Counted from the stretch's first letter, positions 1-9,279 are shown. The stretch: DNA of 60,235 bases from UBA2227 sp036677505 (GCA_036677505.1 JAVBWK010000015.1:1-60235); one strand, 5' to 3'. The notes: generated from the sequence alone by a model not told the origin. Numbers and translations are program-made.

Positions 1-115
1 GGGGAACCGGCATGCCTAAATTGGTCATATCGGCCAAGTTAGCACCCTTTCCTCCCAAGAGCTCGCGCATTTTACCGTTACCTTCCGAGAATAAATACAC
101 ATATTTGTGACTCAT
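1..115 (-). CDS. ppdK: Pyruvate phosphate dikinase, N-terminal fragment cut by the window edge
   Basis: Only the first 38 codons are inside the window. The translation begins MSHKYVYLFSEGNGKMRELL and continues GGKGANLADMTNLGMPVP, the characteristic N-terminus of pyruvate phosphate dikinase, which interconverts pyruvate, ATP and phosphate with PEP, AMP and pyrophosphate. The ATG at 113-115 is preceded by an AAGGAGG ribosome binding site (121-127). A TATAAT-like -10 lies at 158-163 (minus strand), so the gene probably has its own promoter between it and valS. The family is usually about 870-880 residues; the rest is beyond the left edge. Confidence 0.93.
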   Translation of the reverse strand, partial: MSHKYVYLFSEGNGKMRELLGGKGANLADMTNLGMPVP

Positions 116-202
116 GTTTCCTCCTTAGGCAAAAAGCCAAACTTTCATACGCACAACATTATACTAAAAATTTACCTGATTTACTACTGTTAACACCACA
201 AT

Positions 203-2800
203 TCAGCCCAATTGCGACAATCTCGCTTCGACAATTTCCAACTGACGGCGATATTCGGCCAGCTTCGACTTTTCTGCCTCCACTTTCACCGGCGGAGCCT
301 TCGAAACAAAGCTGGCATTGGCCAACATACCCTCACCGCGATCGATTTCATTCATCAGACGTTTCTTCTCACCGAGCAGTTTTTCTATTTCCGCTGCCTT
401 ATCGATCAGCCCTTCTGTCGACAGAACCAACGTGGCCCCAAGCACCGGCAAAACCATCGTATCACCGTCAAGCTGAGTGATCATCGAGAGATTGACCATC
501 TTTTTGATAACCGAAGCAATCGCATCCGATAGATCGGAAATCTGATCATCCACGACGATCTGACCCTTCAGCTCAGTTGCATACTTGATCCCTTTGCTTA
601 ACCGCAGTTCCCGAATGGTCGAAATGATGCTGATGAGCTGATCAATCTGTGCCAGATCGACTTTCTCGATATCAAACGTCACCGGCCAATGGCTGATGCA
701 GCATGGCTGTGAATCGAGTGTTGAATAAATCTCCTCGGTAACAAATGGCATAAACGGATGCAACAGTCTGACGATTGCTTTTAAAGCAACATACAACGTC
801 GATACTGTTGCCAGATGGACATCCGGATCTTCGCTGTTTAATCCGGGCTTGCTCAGTTCGATATACCAAGAGCAGAAGTCATCCCAGATAAATGCCGTCA
901 GTTCATTGCCAACCAAACCAAACTCATATTTTTCCATATTTTGAGTGACATGATCAATGACATCATTGAGCTTGCTTAAAATCCACTGATCGATAATGCT
1001 GATGTTGGAAAGATCGACCATCGAATCATCAAAATCCTCAGGAAGGTTCATCAAAACAAAGCGCGAAGCATTCCAGAATTTATTGATGAAGTTCCACGAA
1101 GCTTCGACCTTTTCCTCGATATAACGCAAATCCTGACCCGGAGCTGAGTTTGTCGTCAAAAAGAAACGCAAGGCATCAGTGCCATACTTCTCAATGACAT
1201 CCATCGGATCAACCCCGTTACCCAAGGACTTGCTCATCTTGCGCCCTTGAGAATCACGGACCAGACCATGAATCAAGACATGACGAAACGGAACATCCTG
1301 TGTAAAATAACGCGCCTGAAATGCCATACGGGCAACCCAGAAGAAAATAATGTCATACCCTGTGATCAACACGTCGTTAGGATAATAGCGCTTGAAATCT
1401 GCGGTATCCTCCGGCCATCCCAAAGTCGAAAACGGCCACAATGCCGAGGAGAACCAAGTGTCAAGCACATCCTCATCCTGATTGTAATTTTCGATATCAG
1501 CCGGCGGTTCCATCCCGACATATATCTCGCCGGTATCTTTATGAAACCAAGCTGGGATCCGATGTCCCCACCACAGCTGACGCGATATACACCAGTCTTC
1601 AATGTTCTCCAGCCACTGCGTAAACGTTTTGTCAAACCTTGACGGGAAAAACTGTATCTTGCTTTCTTCATTGAGCTGATGATCCAATACTTGCTGAGCC
1701 AGCGGTTTCATTTTGACAAACCACTGTTTCGACAAGTAAGGTTCAACGATCACATCGGTCCGCTCCGAATGTCCGACCATGTGAACATGCTTTTCGATCT
1801 TAACGACCGTACCTTCACGTTGCATGCGCTCGACAAGCTGTTTTCGGCACTCAAAACGATCCAGTCCTTCAAATTCCTGAGCCAATTCATTCATCGTACC
1901 ATCGGGATGAATACAGATCGGACGGGCCAATCCGTGCTTTTCACCCAGGATAAAGTCATTGGGATCATGGGCCGGCGTACATTTCATGGCCCCGGTACCA
2001 AACTCACGATCGATATATTCATCAGCCAGAATCGGCATTTCAAGATAGGAGGCCGGATTGACGACGGTTTTGCCGATCAGATGTGCGAAACGCGGATCTT
2101 GAGGATGAACAAAAACACATACATCCCCAAACATCGTTTCCGGACGGGTCGTGGCGACATGCAATACTTCATCACTGCCGACAACCTTAAACGCAAAGGT
2201 ATAGAATGCTCCTTCGATTTCTTTATGAATGACTTCAATGTTGGAAAGTGCGGTCTTGGCTTGGGGATCCCAGTTGATAATCCTCTCGCCCTGAAAAATC
2301 AATCCGTCATAATACAAATCGACAAAAACCTTCTTAACCGCAGCCGATAGACCTTCATCCAACGTAAAACGTTCACGGGTGTAATCTAATGACAATCCCA
2401 GTTTTGCCCACTGTTCGCGGATAAAACCGGCATATTCTTCTTTCCACTGCCATGCCCGTTCGAGAAACTTCTCCCTGCCCAAGTCATAGCGGGAAATCCC
2501 GTCTTCGCGCAGCCGCTGCTCGACCTTAGCCTGAGTCGCGATCCCGGCATGATCCATCCCAGAAAGCCACAGCATGTCAAATCCCTGCATCCGCTTGAAA
2601 CGCGAAGTAATATCCTGCAGAGTCGTATCCCAGGCATGTCCCAAGTGCAACTTACCGGTAACATTGGGCGGCGGGATCACGATGCAAAACGGTTTCTTGC
2701 TCAGATCACCGGCCGTGAAATATCCGGCCTTGACCCACTGGGCATACTTGCCCTCTTCAACGGCATGGGGATGATATTTGGATGCTAATTCTCTTTTCAT
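203..2800 (-). CDS. valS: Valyl-tRNA synthetase
   Basis: Class I aminoacyl-tRNA synthetase of 865 residues charging tRNA-Val in the cytoplasm. Visible motifs are PPPNVTGKLHLGH (HIGH signature) near the N-terminus, the editing-domain segment with ATTRPETMFGD, the KMSKS loop (GRKMSKSLGN), and a C-terminal coiled arm rich in Lys/Glu typical of ValS. The start is placed at the ATG of MKRELASKY because a GGAGG sits just upstream (2806-2811); the open frame reads a further 24 codons back into the leader terminator and T-box, which is not plausible coding. Transcription is controlled by the valine T-box leader just upstream. Confidence 0.97.
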   Translation of the reverse strand: MKRELASKYHPHAVEEGKYAQWVKAGYFTAGDLSKKPFCIVIPPPNVTGKLHLGHAWDTTLQDITSRFKRMQGFDMLWLSGMDHAGIATQAKVEQRLREDGISRYDLGREKFLERAWQWKEEYAGFIREQWAKLGLSLDYTRERFTLDEGLSAAVKKVFVDLYYDGLIFQGERIINWDPQAKTALSNIEVIHKEIEGAFYTFAFKVVGSDEVLHVATTRPETMFGDVCVFVHPQDPRFAHLIGKTVVNPASYLEMPILADEYIDREFGTGAMKCTPAHDPNDFILGEKHGLARPICIHPDGTMNELAQEFEGLDRFECRKQLVERMQREGTVVKIEKHVHMVGHSERTDVIVEPYLSKQWFVKMKPLAQQVLDHQLNEESKIQFFPSRFDKTFTQWLENIEDWCISRQLWWGHRIPAWFHKDTGEIYVGMEPPADIENYNQDEDVLDTWFSSALWPFSTLGWPEDTADFKRYYPNDVLITGYDIIFFWVARMAFQARYFTQDVPFRHVLIHGLVRDSQGRKMSKSLGNGVDPMDVIEKYGTDALRFFLTTNSAPGQDLRYIEEKVEASWNFINKFWNASRFVLMNLPEDFDDSMVDLSNISIIDQWILSKLNDVIDHVTQNMEKYEFGLVGNELTAFIWDDFCSWYIELSKPGLNSEDPDVHLATVSTLYVALKAIVRLLHPFMPFVTEEIYSTLDSQPCCISHWPVTFDIEKVDLAQIDQLISIISTIRELRLSKGIKYATELKGQIVVDDQISDLSDAIASVIKKMVNLSMITQLDGDTMVLPVLGATLVLSTEGLIDKAAEIEKLLGEKKRLMNEIDRGEGMLANASFVSKAPPVKVEAEKSKLAEYRRQLEIVEARLSQLG

Positions 2801-2815
2801 ATGCGTCCTCCTTCT

Positions 2816-3029
2816 CACAAAAAAAACGCCCGTATTAGGGCGTTGAACGCGGTACCACCTAAATTTGCACAAATGTGCATCCTTGATCCGTTAACGCCGG
2901 CAACGAAAGCTTTTACTGAATTCAAAGCTTTATCTCCAAGGTGACTTCGCACGTATTCTTTGGTTTTGTTTCACCGGCCCAAAACTCTCTGAATGCCCCA
3001 AATACATGCTCTTTCCTCTTCATCGAATT
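2816..3029 (-). ncRNA. T-box riboswitch, valine-specific, upstream of valS
   Basis: On the minus strand the leader contains the T-box core GGTGGTACCGCG (complement of 2848-2859), preceded by stem I elements with AGAGAG and GAAGTCACCTTGGAGA. The triplet in the specifier position is GTC (2943-2945), a valine codon, matching the downstream gene. A rho-independent terminator AACGCCC-loop-GGGCGTT followed by T-run lies at 2819-2844 and the T-box bulge sequence lies beside it, as expected for antitermination by uncharged tRNA-Val. The 5' end is set from the promoter at 3036-3064. Confidence 0.93.
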
Positions 3030-3035
3030 GAGTAC

Positions 3036-3064
3036 ATTTTACACAATCGACCTCTAAAAGTCAA
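3036..3064 (-). promoter_or_regulatory. valS / T-box promoter
   Basis: Minus-strand -35 TTGACT (3059-3064), 17-bp spacer, -10 TAAAAT (3036-3041). Start of transcription is expected near 3029, just before the T-box stem I. Confidence 0.7.
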
Positions 3065-3071
3065 TGCACGA

Positions 3072-4118
3072 TCAACTCTCGATAGCAGTGACCATATTAC
3101 GGCCGTTGCTCTTGGATGCATACAGCTGCTGATCGACCAAATCGATCACCTTTTCACTGGTAATGTTCTCATCGTTGTATTTAATATAAACCACACCGAA
3201 ACTCATAGTCACAGATAAAGTTTCATTCATAGTTTCAAATCGATGCCTGGCAATGGTTTCCCGCATCCGCTGAGCAATACTTTCCAGCGTGCGCAGATCT
3301 CTTACATGACAGATCATCAGAAATTCTTCACCGCCGTAACGTCCGATAACATCACTTTCGCGCAGACATTGTACCAAAAGCTGACTGATACTCGCTAAAA
3401 CCATATCTCCGGCGATGTGCCCATAGGTGTCATTGATTTTCTTAAAGTGATCGATATCTCCCATGATCACCCCGATACCTCCGCCCAAAGGCAAATGATG
3501 TTCGATTTCATGATCCAGTGTCGTCATTAGCGCTCCACGGTTTTTGACACCGGTCACAAAGTCCGTTTTCGCCTGAATGATGAGACGCTCCTCCGCCTGA
3601 TCAGCAATTTTCATAAAGAAATAAGCAGAATGCCCGATCGCAAACATATTGAGGATCAGATTGAAATGATGCCAGAAATGAACGATATTTCTATCTAAAA
3701 TCACCATCGGTGTCTGAAAATAGACAAACTGATGCATCACCATGGCCAAAATGGCAACAAAGGCAATACCCCACACTTTATGAGTGTTTTTCCAGTTGGT
3801 AAAGATGATCAGCATCGCCATATTCAGGTAGTAGTAGAACAAACCGACCTCCATCCCGAAAACCATGATCTGAAACGATACCACGATTGTCGTAGTCAGG
3901 ATATAGATCAGACTGGCAAATGCATACCGATATTGGCGGTTGAGATATACGGCATATACGGCAACGCCAAAAGTCACCAGGTTGGCCAAAAATGCTTCCA
4001 TACTTTGAAGCCACCAGAAAAAGAAGCCGAGCAGCACGTGCATTCCGATAGCGCCGAAATAGACAAGATTGGATTGAATATAATAACGCTGATAGTCTTT
4101 ATTTTCAATTGTTGACAT
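3072..4118 (-). CDS. Membrane-bound diguanylate cyclase (GGDEF domain)
   Basis: A 348-residue protein. The first ~180 residues contain about five or six hydrophobic segments; the C-terminal ~165 residues are a GGDEF domain that makes cyclic di-GMP from two GTP. The active-site loop is GGEEF in GRYGGEEFLMI, and an RxxD motif (RESD) lies five residues before it, the position of the product-inhibition I-site, so both catalysis and feedback inhibition look intact. There is no EAL domain and no other c-di-GMP enzyme in the window. The ATG at 4116-4118 is preferred over an upstream GTG because GAGG lies nine bases before it. The membrane domain is not one I can name. Confidence 0.9.
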   Translation of the reverse strand: MSTIENKDYQRYYIQSNLVYFGAIGMHVLLGFFFWWLQSMEAFLANLVTFGVAVYAVYLNRQYRYAFASLIYILTTTIVVSFQIMVFGMEVGLFYYYLNMAMLIIFTNWKNTHKVWGIAFVAILAMVMHQFVYFQTPMVILDRNIVHFWHHFNLILNMFAIGHSAYFFMKIADQAEERLIIQAKTDFVTGVKNRGALMTTLDHEIEHHLPLGGGIGVIMGDIDHFKKINDTYGHIAGDMVLASISQLLVQCLRESDVIGRYGGEEFLMICHVRDLRTLESIAQRMRETIARHRFETMNETLSVTMSFGVVYIKYNDENITSEKVIDLVDQQLYASKSNGRNMVTAIES

Positions 4119-4156
4119 AAGCGGCATCCTCACTCACTTTATGATAATTTCATCTG

Positions 4157-4924
4157 TTAAATATTTCTTTTTCTGTCTTTGAAAAACAGGATGAACATAA
4201 GCAAAGTCATTAGCAACATCAGTCCGGCAACCGTGAAAATGACCGAAGGATAGGCAAAGTCAAATCCCGGATTCGCGGATACATGCTTACTGAAAATTCC
4301 TCCGTAAGCCCAAAGAAACACAAATCCAATCGCATAACTTCTGCTCCGGACCACAGTGACCGTCACGATCAGCCAGGCAACAGCGACGACCAGGATCATC
4401 CATATGACCTCAGATATCCCGAATCCGTTAAAATCAAGATCAACGAGCAACGTTGTCACATTGGCCACGGTCGCTACCAAAAGCCAGCCGCCATAAATTT
4501 CAAAGGGCAAACGTGCAGATACACCAAACAACCGGTTTTCCTTCGCTTCTAAATGAAACACGATCCGCATGATCGAGGCCATCGCAACGATGATCAGCAA
4601 CAGCGAAAGAGCAATCATCCGATAATGCCAGGCAAATATCCAGGCAGTATTCGCCAGATTGGAAACGATGAACCAAAAGCTGACCAACGAAAACTCCGAT
4701 TCCTTTTGAAAAAGCAGCCTACCTGTTGCAAATAAAAGTGCCAGATAAATGAGCCCCCATATGGCAAAGGTATATCCGGCCGGAGCAAAAAGATTGGGAT
4801 AGGAGTCGGAGATGGCACCGGTCGAAATCCCGTTAATCGGCAGGATATTGGCCAATGCATTGGCCCCAACCATTCCGATGTAAGTAATCAGCAACAGAAT
4901 CTTCATGAACAACTGTTTTTTCAT
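4157..4924 (-). CDS. TspO/MBR-related tryptophan-rich membrane protein
   Basis: A 255-residue protein with about seven hydrophobic segments. The N-terminal stretch ANALANILPINGISTG, followed by LFAPAGYTFAIWGLIYLALL, is typical of the bacterial 'tryptophan-rich sensory protein' branch related to TspO/MBR, longer than the classical 160-residue TspO. TspO proteins bind tetrapyrroles or cholesterol, but the role of this longer branch is not established, so substrate should not be assumed. The ATG at 4922-4924 follows AAAGGAGG. It lies between the cyclase and engB and seems to be an independent unit behind the engB terminator. Confidence 0.75.
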   Translation of the reverse strand: MKKQLFMKILLLITYIGMVGANALANILPINGISTGAISDSYPNLFAPAGYTFAIWGLIYLALLFATGRLLFQKESEFSLVSFWFIVSNLANTAWIFAWHYRMIALSLLLIIVAMASIMRIVFHLEAKENRLFGVSARLPFEIYGGWLLVATVANVTTLLVDLDFNGFGISEVIWMILVVAVAWLIVTVTVVRSRSYAIGFVFLWAYGGIFSKHVSANPGFDFAYPSVIFTVAGLMLLMTLLMFILFFKDRKRNI

Positions 4925-4984
4925 AAGGAATCCTCCTTTGTCAAAGTGTAACATTATCACTTTGAATGTCAAACTGATTTGCAC

Positions 4985-5014
4985 AAAAAAAGCGTCAGGA
5001 TGCTACCCAACGCT
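4985..5014 (-). terminator. Terminator of the lon-engB unit
   Basis: Minus-strand AGCGT...ACGCT stem with an inner GG/CC pairing, followed by seven T. The engB stop codon (4995-4997) lies within the hairpin. Confidence 0.7.
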
Positions 5015-5576
5015 CAATTAATTCTCTGATTTCTTCGATGCCTTCTTTGTTTACGGCCGAATAACTCAATACCAGCGAAGCCGATTCATCTTTGATCGCT
5101 TTGATCTGCTTTGCTTTCATCTGCGCCCCGACCTTGTCACATTTAGTGACAATGATCGCATACGGCAGTTTCGATTCTTTGGCAAAACCGATCATCAGTT
5201 TGTCATCTTCACACAAACCGCGGCGGATATCGACCACCAGCAACACGGCCTTGCACTGCTTGCGCATCGTAAAGTACGCATCCATCAGCTGACCGTAGCT
5301 GATCTGTTCCTGCATCGAACGATTCGCAAACCCATACCCCGGTGCATCCACCAGCATCAGCTGCTCACTGATCTGATAAAAGTTGAGCATGCGCGTTTTG
5401 CCGGGCGTCTGTCCGACATACGCCAGATTTTTACGATTGACCAACCCGTTGATCAGTGAACTTTTGCCGACATTGCTCTTTCCGGCCATAACGATTTCCG
5501 CCATGGACGTATTGGGAAAAGATGCCTGTGTCGGAGCACTGATGACCAGCTTAGCTAACCCGTTCTCCCAGTTCAT
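4995..5576 (-). CDS. engB: Ribosome biogenesis GTP-binding protein EngB/YsxC
   Basis: A 193-residue TRAFAC-class GTPase needed for assembly of the large ribosomal subunit. G1 is GKSNVGKSS, G2 lies in TPGKT, G3 is DAPGYG and G4 is TKCD; length matches the family. The start overlaps the lon stop by four bases (5573-5576), indicating translational coupling. The lon-engB order is common in Firmicutes. A terminator overlaps its 3' end. Confidence 0.96.
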   Translation of the reverse strand: MNWENGLAKLVISAPTQASFPNTSMAEIVMAGKSNVGKSSLINGLVNRKNLAYVGQTPGKTRMLNFYQISEQLMLVDAPGYGFANRSMQEQISYGQLMDAYFTMRKQCKAVLLVVDIRRGLCEDDKLMIGFAKESKLPYAIIVTKCDKVGAQMKAKQIKAIKDESASLVLSYSAVNKEGIEEIRELIERWVAS

Positions 5577-7894
5577 GCCTTGACCAAGGCTGCATTGAGC
5601 ACTTGTTCCATATTTTCTACAGGAATAAACTTAATCGTATCCTTAACCGACTGCGGTATATCATCCATGTCTTTCAGATTTTGCTTCGGAATCACGACAT
5701 TGTGAATGCCTACCCGATGAGCCGCCAGCGATTTTTCTTTTAACCCGCCAATCGGCAGGACATTGCCACGCAATGTCACTTCACCGGTCATCGCCAAATC
5801 ACTGTACACCTCGCGATGGGTCAGTGCGGAAACGATGGCCGTCGTCAGGGTGACACCGGCACTCGGACCGTCTTTCGGAACAGCTCCTTCCGGAACGTGG
5901 ATGTGAATATCATGAGTCTCGAAGAATTTCGGATCGATTTCAAAAGTCTTGGCATGGGATTTGACATATCCGGTAGCGATTTCCGCCGATTCCTTCATGA
6001 CTTCACCCAACTGTCCGGTCAGAATCAAACGCCCTTTTCCTTCAAAGAAAGTAACTTCCACCGGCAGCACATCACCGCCAAAGGACGTATAAGCCAGCCC
6101 GGTGACGACACCGACCTGATTCTGACTTTCCTTTTTGCCAAACTCAAAAATCTCTTTACCCAGCCACTCATTGATCAGCTCATTGGTAATGGTAATGCTC
6201 TTTTTGTTATCTTTCAACACAGCCAAAACACTCTTACGGCATAAGGATGCGATCATGCGTTCTAACTGACGGACACCGGCTTCCCGGGTGTAATGACGGA
6301 TCATATACAATAACTCATCATCACCGATTTTAAACTGCTTCGCCTTCAATCCGTTGATCTCCAACTGTTTTTTGATCAAGTGATTTTTGGCAATATTCAT
6401 CTTTTCATCTTCGGTGTACGAAGAAAGATTGATGATTTCCAACCGGTCACGCAATGCCGGCGGAATGTTTTCAAGATAGTTCGCCGTCGCGATAAACATG
6501 ACATTGGATAAGTCATACGCTTCTTCCAGATAGTGATCGGAGAACAGTTTGTTTTGTTCCGGATCCAACACTTCAAGCATAGCTGAAGAAGGATCGCCCT
6601 TGTAATCCGCTGACATCTTGTCGATCTCATCAATCAAAAATACCGGATTGATGACGCCTGCCTTCTTCATCCCCTGGATGATACGACCAGGCATCGAACC
6701 CAGATACGTACGGCGGTGACCGCGGATTTCAGCTTCATCACGAACGCCGCCCAACGACGCCTTGATAAACTTACGGCCCAATGCTGAGGCAATGGATTTG
6801 GCCAAAGAAGTTTTACCGACCCCCGGAGGACCGACCAGACATAAGATCGGGGCATTAAGCGATTTGGTCATGGTCTTCACTGCCAGATACTCCATGATCC
6901 GGTCTTTGACTTTGCTTAAGCCATAGTGATCACCGTCAAGCACATCACGAACGCCCTTTAAATCTTCATTGTCATCGGTCATCTGCCACCACGGCGTCTT
7001 TAACAGCCAGTCCAGATAGGTACGGATGACTCCTGATTCACCGGATGCCTGTGGCAACATTTCATAACGTGCCAACTCTTCCAATGCTTTCTGCTTGATA
7101 TTTTCCGGATACGGATTCTCTTCGATCATCTTGCGAAGCTCATCGGTATCATCATCGCGCGGTGCGACATCGCCCAACTCTTCCTTGATGGCACGCAGTT
7201 TCTCACGTAAATAATATTCCCGCTGATTGTCTTCGATGCGTTCTTTGACCTTCTCATTGATGTCCTGTTCGATCGTTGACAGTTGTTTTTCAGTCTGAAG
7301 TTCCTGGATGATCAAAATCAGCCGTTCATTGACGTTGATTTTTTCCAGCAACATTTGTTTCTTCTCTACGGGCAGCGGGAAAAACTGCGCAAACTGATCG
7401 GCCAGCTGCACGGCAGACACGCCTTTGGTCAGCTGATTGATCATCTCCGTAGGGAAATTGGCATTGGTGGTAGCCACTTGTTCCAGTTCTTTGGCTATTC
7501 TGCGGATCAGCGCCATTTCTTCCATCGGATCTCCCGTAATATCTTCGATCGGTAGCACCGTCGCAAAGAACATACGGTCATCTTCGCTCATCCGGACAAG
7601 TTTGGCCCGCTGCAACCCGCTAAAGGTCACCCGCATGAACCCTTCTTTGCGCTTGATCGTTTTGATCCGGCACAAGGTTCCAAACGTATACAAATCATTT
7701 TCATGCGGTTCATCGACTAATATATCGCGTTGACTGACTAACCAGACATGGCCGTTAAAATAGGTGTTTGATTCTTCCACCGCATTGACACTTTTATCAC
7801 GACCGACCTCGATCATGATATCTTGGTTGGGAAACACGACAATGCCTCGCGTACATATGACGGGGACACTGACTTCGATTCTTTCATTTTCCAT
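5573..7894 (-). CDS. lon: ATP-dependent protease Lon
   Basis: A 773-residue cytosolic AAA+ serine protease. The LON substrate-binding domain occupies about residues 9-200, the ATPase has Walker A GPPGVGKTS and Walker B FLIDEIDK, and the C-terminal protease domain has the Ser-Lys dyad: Ser at about 678 in PKDGPSAGV and Lys at about 719 in GGLKEK. Length fits B. subtilis LonA. It is downstream of tig, behind a terminator (7914-7934), so it may be partly transcribed by read-through from the CIRCE-controlled tig promoter and partly from its own promoter; I see no separate CIRCE directly before lon. Confidence 0.97.
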   Translation of the reverse strand: MENERIEVSVPVICTRGIVVFPNQDIMIEVGRDKSVNAVEESNTYFNGHVWLVSQRDILVDEPHENDLYTFGTLCRIKTIKRKEGFMRVTFSGLQRAKLVRMSEDDRMFFATVLPIEDITGDPMEEMALIRRIAKELEQVATTNANFPTEMINQLTKGVSAVQLADQFAQFFPLPVEKKQMLLEKINVNERLILIIQELQTEKQLSTIEQDINEKVKERIEDNQREYYLREKLRAIKEELGDVAPRDDDTDELRKMIEENPYPENIKQKALEELARYEMLPQASGESGVIRTYLDWLLKTPWWQMTDDNEDLKGVRDVLDGDHYGLSKVKDRIMEYLAVKTMTKSLNAPILCLVGPPGVGKTSLAKSIASALGRKFIKASLGGVRDEAEIRGHRRTYLGSMPGRIIQGMKKAGVINPVFLIDEIDKMSADYKGDPSSAMLEVLDPEQNKLFSDHYLEEAYDLSNVMFIATANYLENIPPALRDRLEIINLSSYTEDEKMNIAKNHLIKKQLEINGLKAKQFKIGDDELLYMIRHYTREAGVRQLERMIASLCRKSVLAVLKDNKKSITITNELINEWLGKEIFEFGKKESQNQVGVVTGLAYTSFGGDVLPVEVTFFEGKGRLILTGQLGEVMKESAEIATGYVKSHAKTFEIDPKFFETHDIHIHVPEGAVPKDGPSAGVTLTTAIVSALTHREVYSDLAMTGEVTLRGNVLPIGGLKEKSLAAHRVGIHNVVIPKQNLKDMDDIPQSVKDTIKFIPVENMEQVLNAALVKA

Positions 7895-7913
7895 AACGAC
7901 CCTCCTTTGTGGT

Positions 7914-7934
7914 AAAAAAGACGCAAAGCGTCTT
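7914..7934 (-). terminator. Terminator between tig and lon
   Basis: Minus-strand AAGACGC-TTT-GCGTCTT perfect 7-bp stem followed by a T-run, overlapping the tig stop codon at 7933-7935. Confidence 0.8.
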
Positions 7935-9210
7935 AGTTGTTTGCGGATTCTTTGATGAAGTCAAATGCTTTTTTCAAGCGTAAATCATAAGCGATCTGCT
8001 GCGGCTGAATGTATTGCTTGACCTGGTCGACTTCCATATTGTAAGCGGCCGCAATCGAAGCAAACTCGGAATCAACTTCCTGATCGGAAGCTTCCAAGCC
8101 TTCACTTTTAGCAATAGCACTCAAGACCAGACGCACTTTGACCTTGCCGGTGGCATCACGACCGATTTGTTCCTTAAGAAACTCCTCCGTCTGACCGGTG
8201 ATTTGCGAATACATTTCGATATTGAAACCCTGTTGTTCTAAGCGGCGCTTGAAATCTTCAAACATCGCATTGGTTTCATCATCGATCATGATCTGCGGAA
8301 TCTCTACGGAAGATGCTTCTACGACTTTGCCCAACAAATCATTGTCAAAGGCATCCGAAGCCGCTTTTTCTTTTTCACCGTATATATCCATTCGCACTTT
8401 TTCGATCAGTTCTTCTAACGTCGTAACACCCGGTGCATTGACATCCTTTACGAAATCATCATTTAACTCAGGTACCTGACGCACCTTGACTTCATTAACT
8501 TTTACTTTAAATATGACCGGAGCCCCTGCCAAGTGTGCTGCTCCGTAATCTTCCGGGAAAGTAACAGCAATCTCTTTTTCTTCATTGACTGCCATATTGA
8601 CCACTTGATCTTCAAATCCCGGAATGAAACTGTTGGACCCGATGACCAACGGATGGTTTTCACCTTTTCCTCCGTCAAACGCCACGCCGTCCTTAAATCC
8701 TTCAAAATCGATGACAGCGGTATCACCTACCGAGACCACGCCATCTTCTTTCACGACCAACTCCGCAAAATCTTCACGCATCTTATCCAGACGCGCATCG
8801 ATATCGGCTTGTTCGACAGCTACTTCTTTACGTTCGACGGTCAATCCTTTGTACTCGCCCAACGACACTTCGGGAGCTACCGTTACATCGAATACCAATG
8901 TCACTTCACTTTCCGTCAGTCCCTCGACATCCAATTGAGGCGTCGTGATCGGATTGAGGTCATGCTCCTTTAAGCCAAACAAATACGCTTCATTCGCCAC
9001 GTTTTCCACGGCTTCCATCAAAATGGCTGATTCCTTCAGTTGTTTACGAATCAGCGCTTTGGGAGCCTGGCCCTTACGGAACCCCGGCAACTCGACATTC
9101 TGCGCCAATTTGCTAAAAGCTTTTTCCTGAGCTGCCGTCCAAACATCGCCGCTGACCGTTACCTTCAGCACACCGACAGACTGCTCACCTAAATTCCAAG
9201 TTGTTTTCAT
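7933..9210 (-). CDS. tig: Trigger factor (ribosome-associated chaperone, FKBP-type PPIase)
   Basis: A 425-residue protein. The ribosome-binding domain has the signature GFRKGQAPK near residue 45, the FKBP-type prolyl isomerase domain covers about residues 150-245 (starting near VGDTAVIDFEGF), and the rest is the helical C-terminal chaperone cradle. It folds nascent chains at the exit tunnel. The ATG at 9208-9210 follows GGAGGATATCA; the frame extends 13 codons upstream into the promoter, which I reject. The promoter contains a CIRCE element, so expression is probably heat-inducible through HrcA. Confidence 0.97.
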   Translation of the reverse strand: MKTTWNLGEQSVGVLKVTVSGDVWTAAQEKAFSKLAQNVELPGFRKGQAPKALIRKQLKESAILMEAVENVANEAYLFGLKEHDLNPITTPQLDVEGLTESEVTLVFDVTVAPEVSLGEYKGLTVERKEVAVEQADIDARLDKMREDFAELVVKEDGVVSVGDTAVIDFEGFKDGVAFDGGKGENHPLVIGSNSFIPGFEDQVVNMAVNEEKEIAVTFPEDYGAAHLAGAPVIFKVKVNEVKVRQVPELNDDFVKDVNAPGVTTLEELIEKVRMDIYGEKEKAASDAFDNDLLGKVVEASSVEIPQIMIDDETNAMFEDFKRRLEQQGFNIEMYSQITGQTEEFLKEQIGRDATGKVKVRLVLSAIAKSEGLEASDQEVDSEFASIAAAYNMEVDQVKQYIQPQQIAYDLRLKKAFDFIKESANN

Positions 9211-9237
9211 TGATATCCTCCAATATTTTGCATGTAC

Positions 9238-9265
9238 ATTATAACACAACCCTTAGCACTGTCAA
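9238..9265 (-). promoter_or_regulatory. tig promoter
   Basis: Minus-strand -35 TTGACA (9260-9265), 16-bp spacer, -10 TATAAT (9238-9243): both hexamers match the sigma-A consensus. The -35 lies inside the CIRCE element. Confidence 0.88.
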
Positions 9266-9279
9266 CTAAAGAGTGCTAA
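9253..9279 (-). promoter_or_regulatory. CIRCE element (HrcA operator) of tig
   Basis: TTAGCACTG-N9-GAGTGCTAA, one mismatch (eighth-ninth position of the left arm) from the consensus TTAGCACTC-N9-GAGTGCTAA. It covers the tig -35 hexamer, so HrcA binding would block RNA polymerase. It also overlaps the stop codon (9266-9268) of the upstream gene. Confidence 0.9.

Noticed and set aside
1679..2350. 223-codon plus-strand open frame antisense to valS
   Set aside because: No RBS, lies entirely opposite a strongly conserved gene, and its composition mirrors the valS codon pattern.
203..2872. Longer valS with 24 extra N-terminal codons
   Set aside because: The extension translates the leader terminator and T-box and lacks a ribosome binding site; the start at 2800 has one.
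7895..7932. CIRCE or separate heat promoter directly before lon
   Set aside because: The 38-bp gap contains only the tig terminator and the lon RBS.
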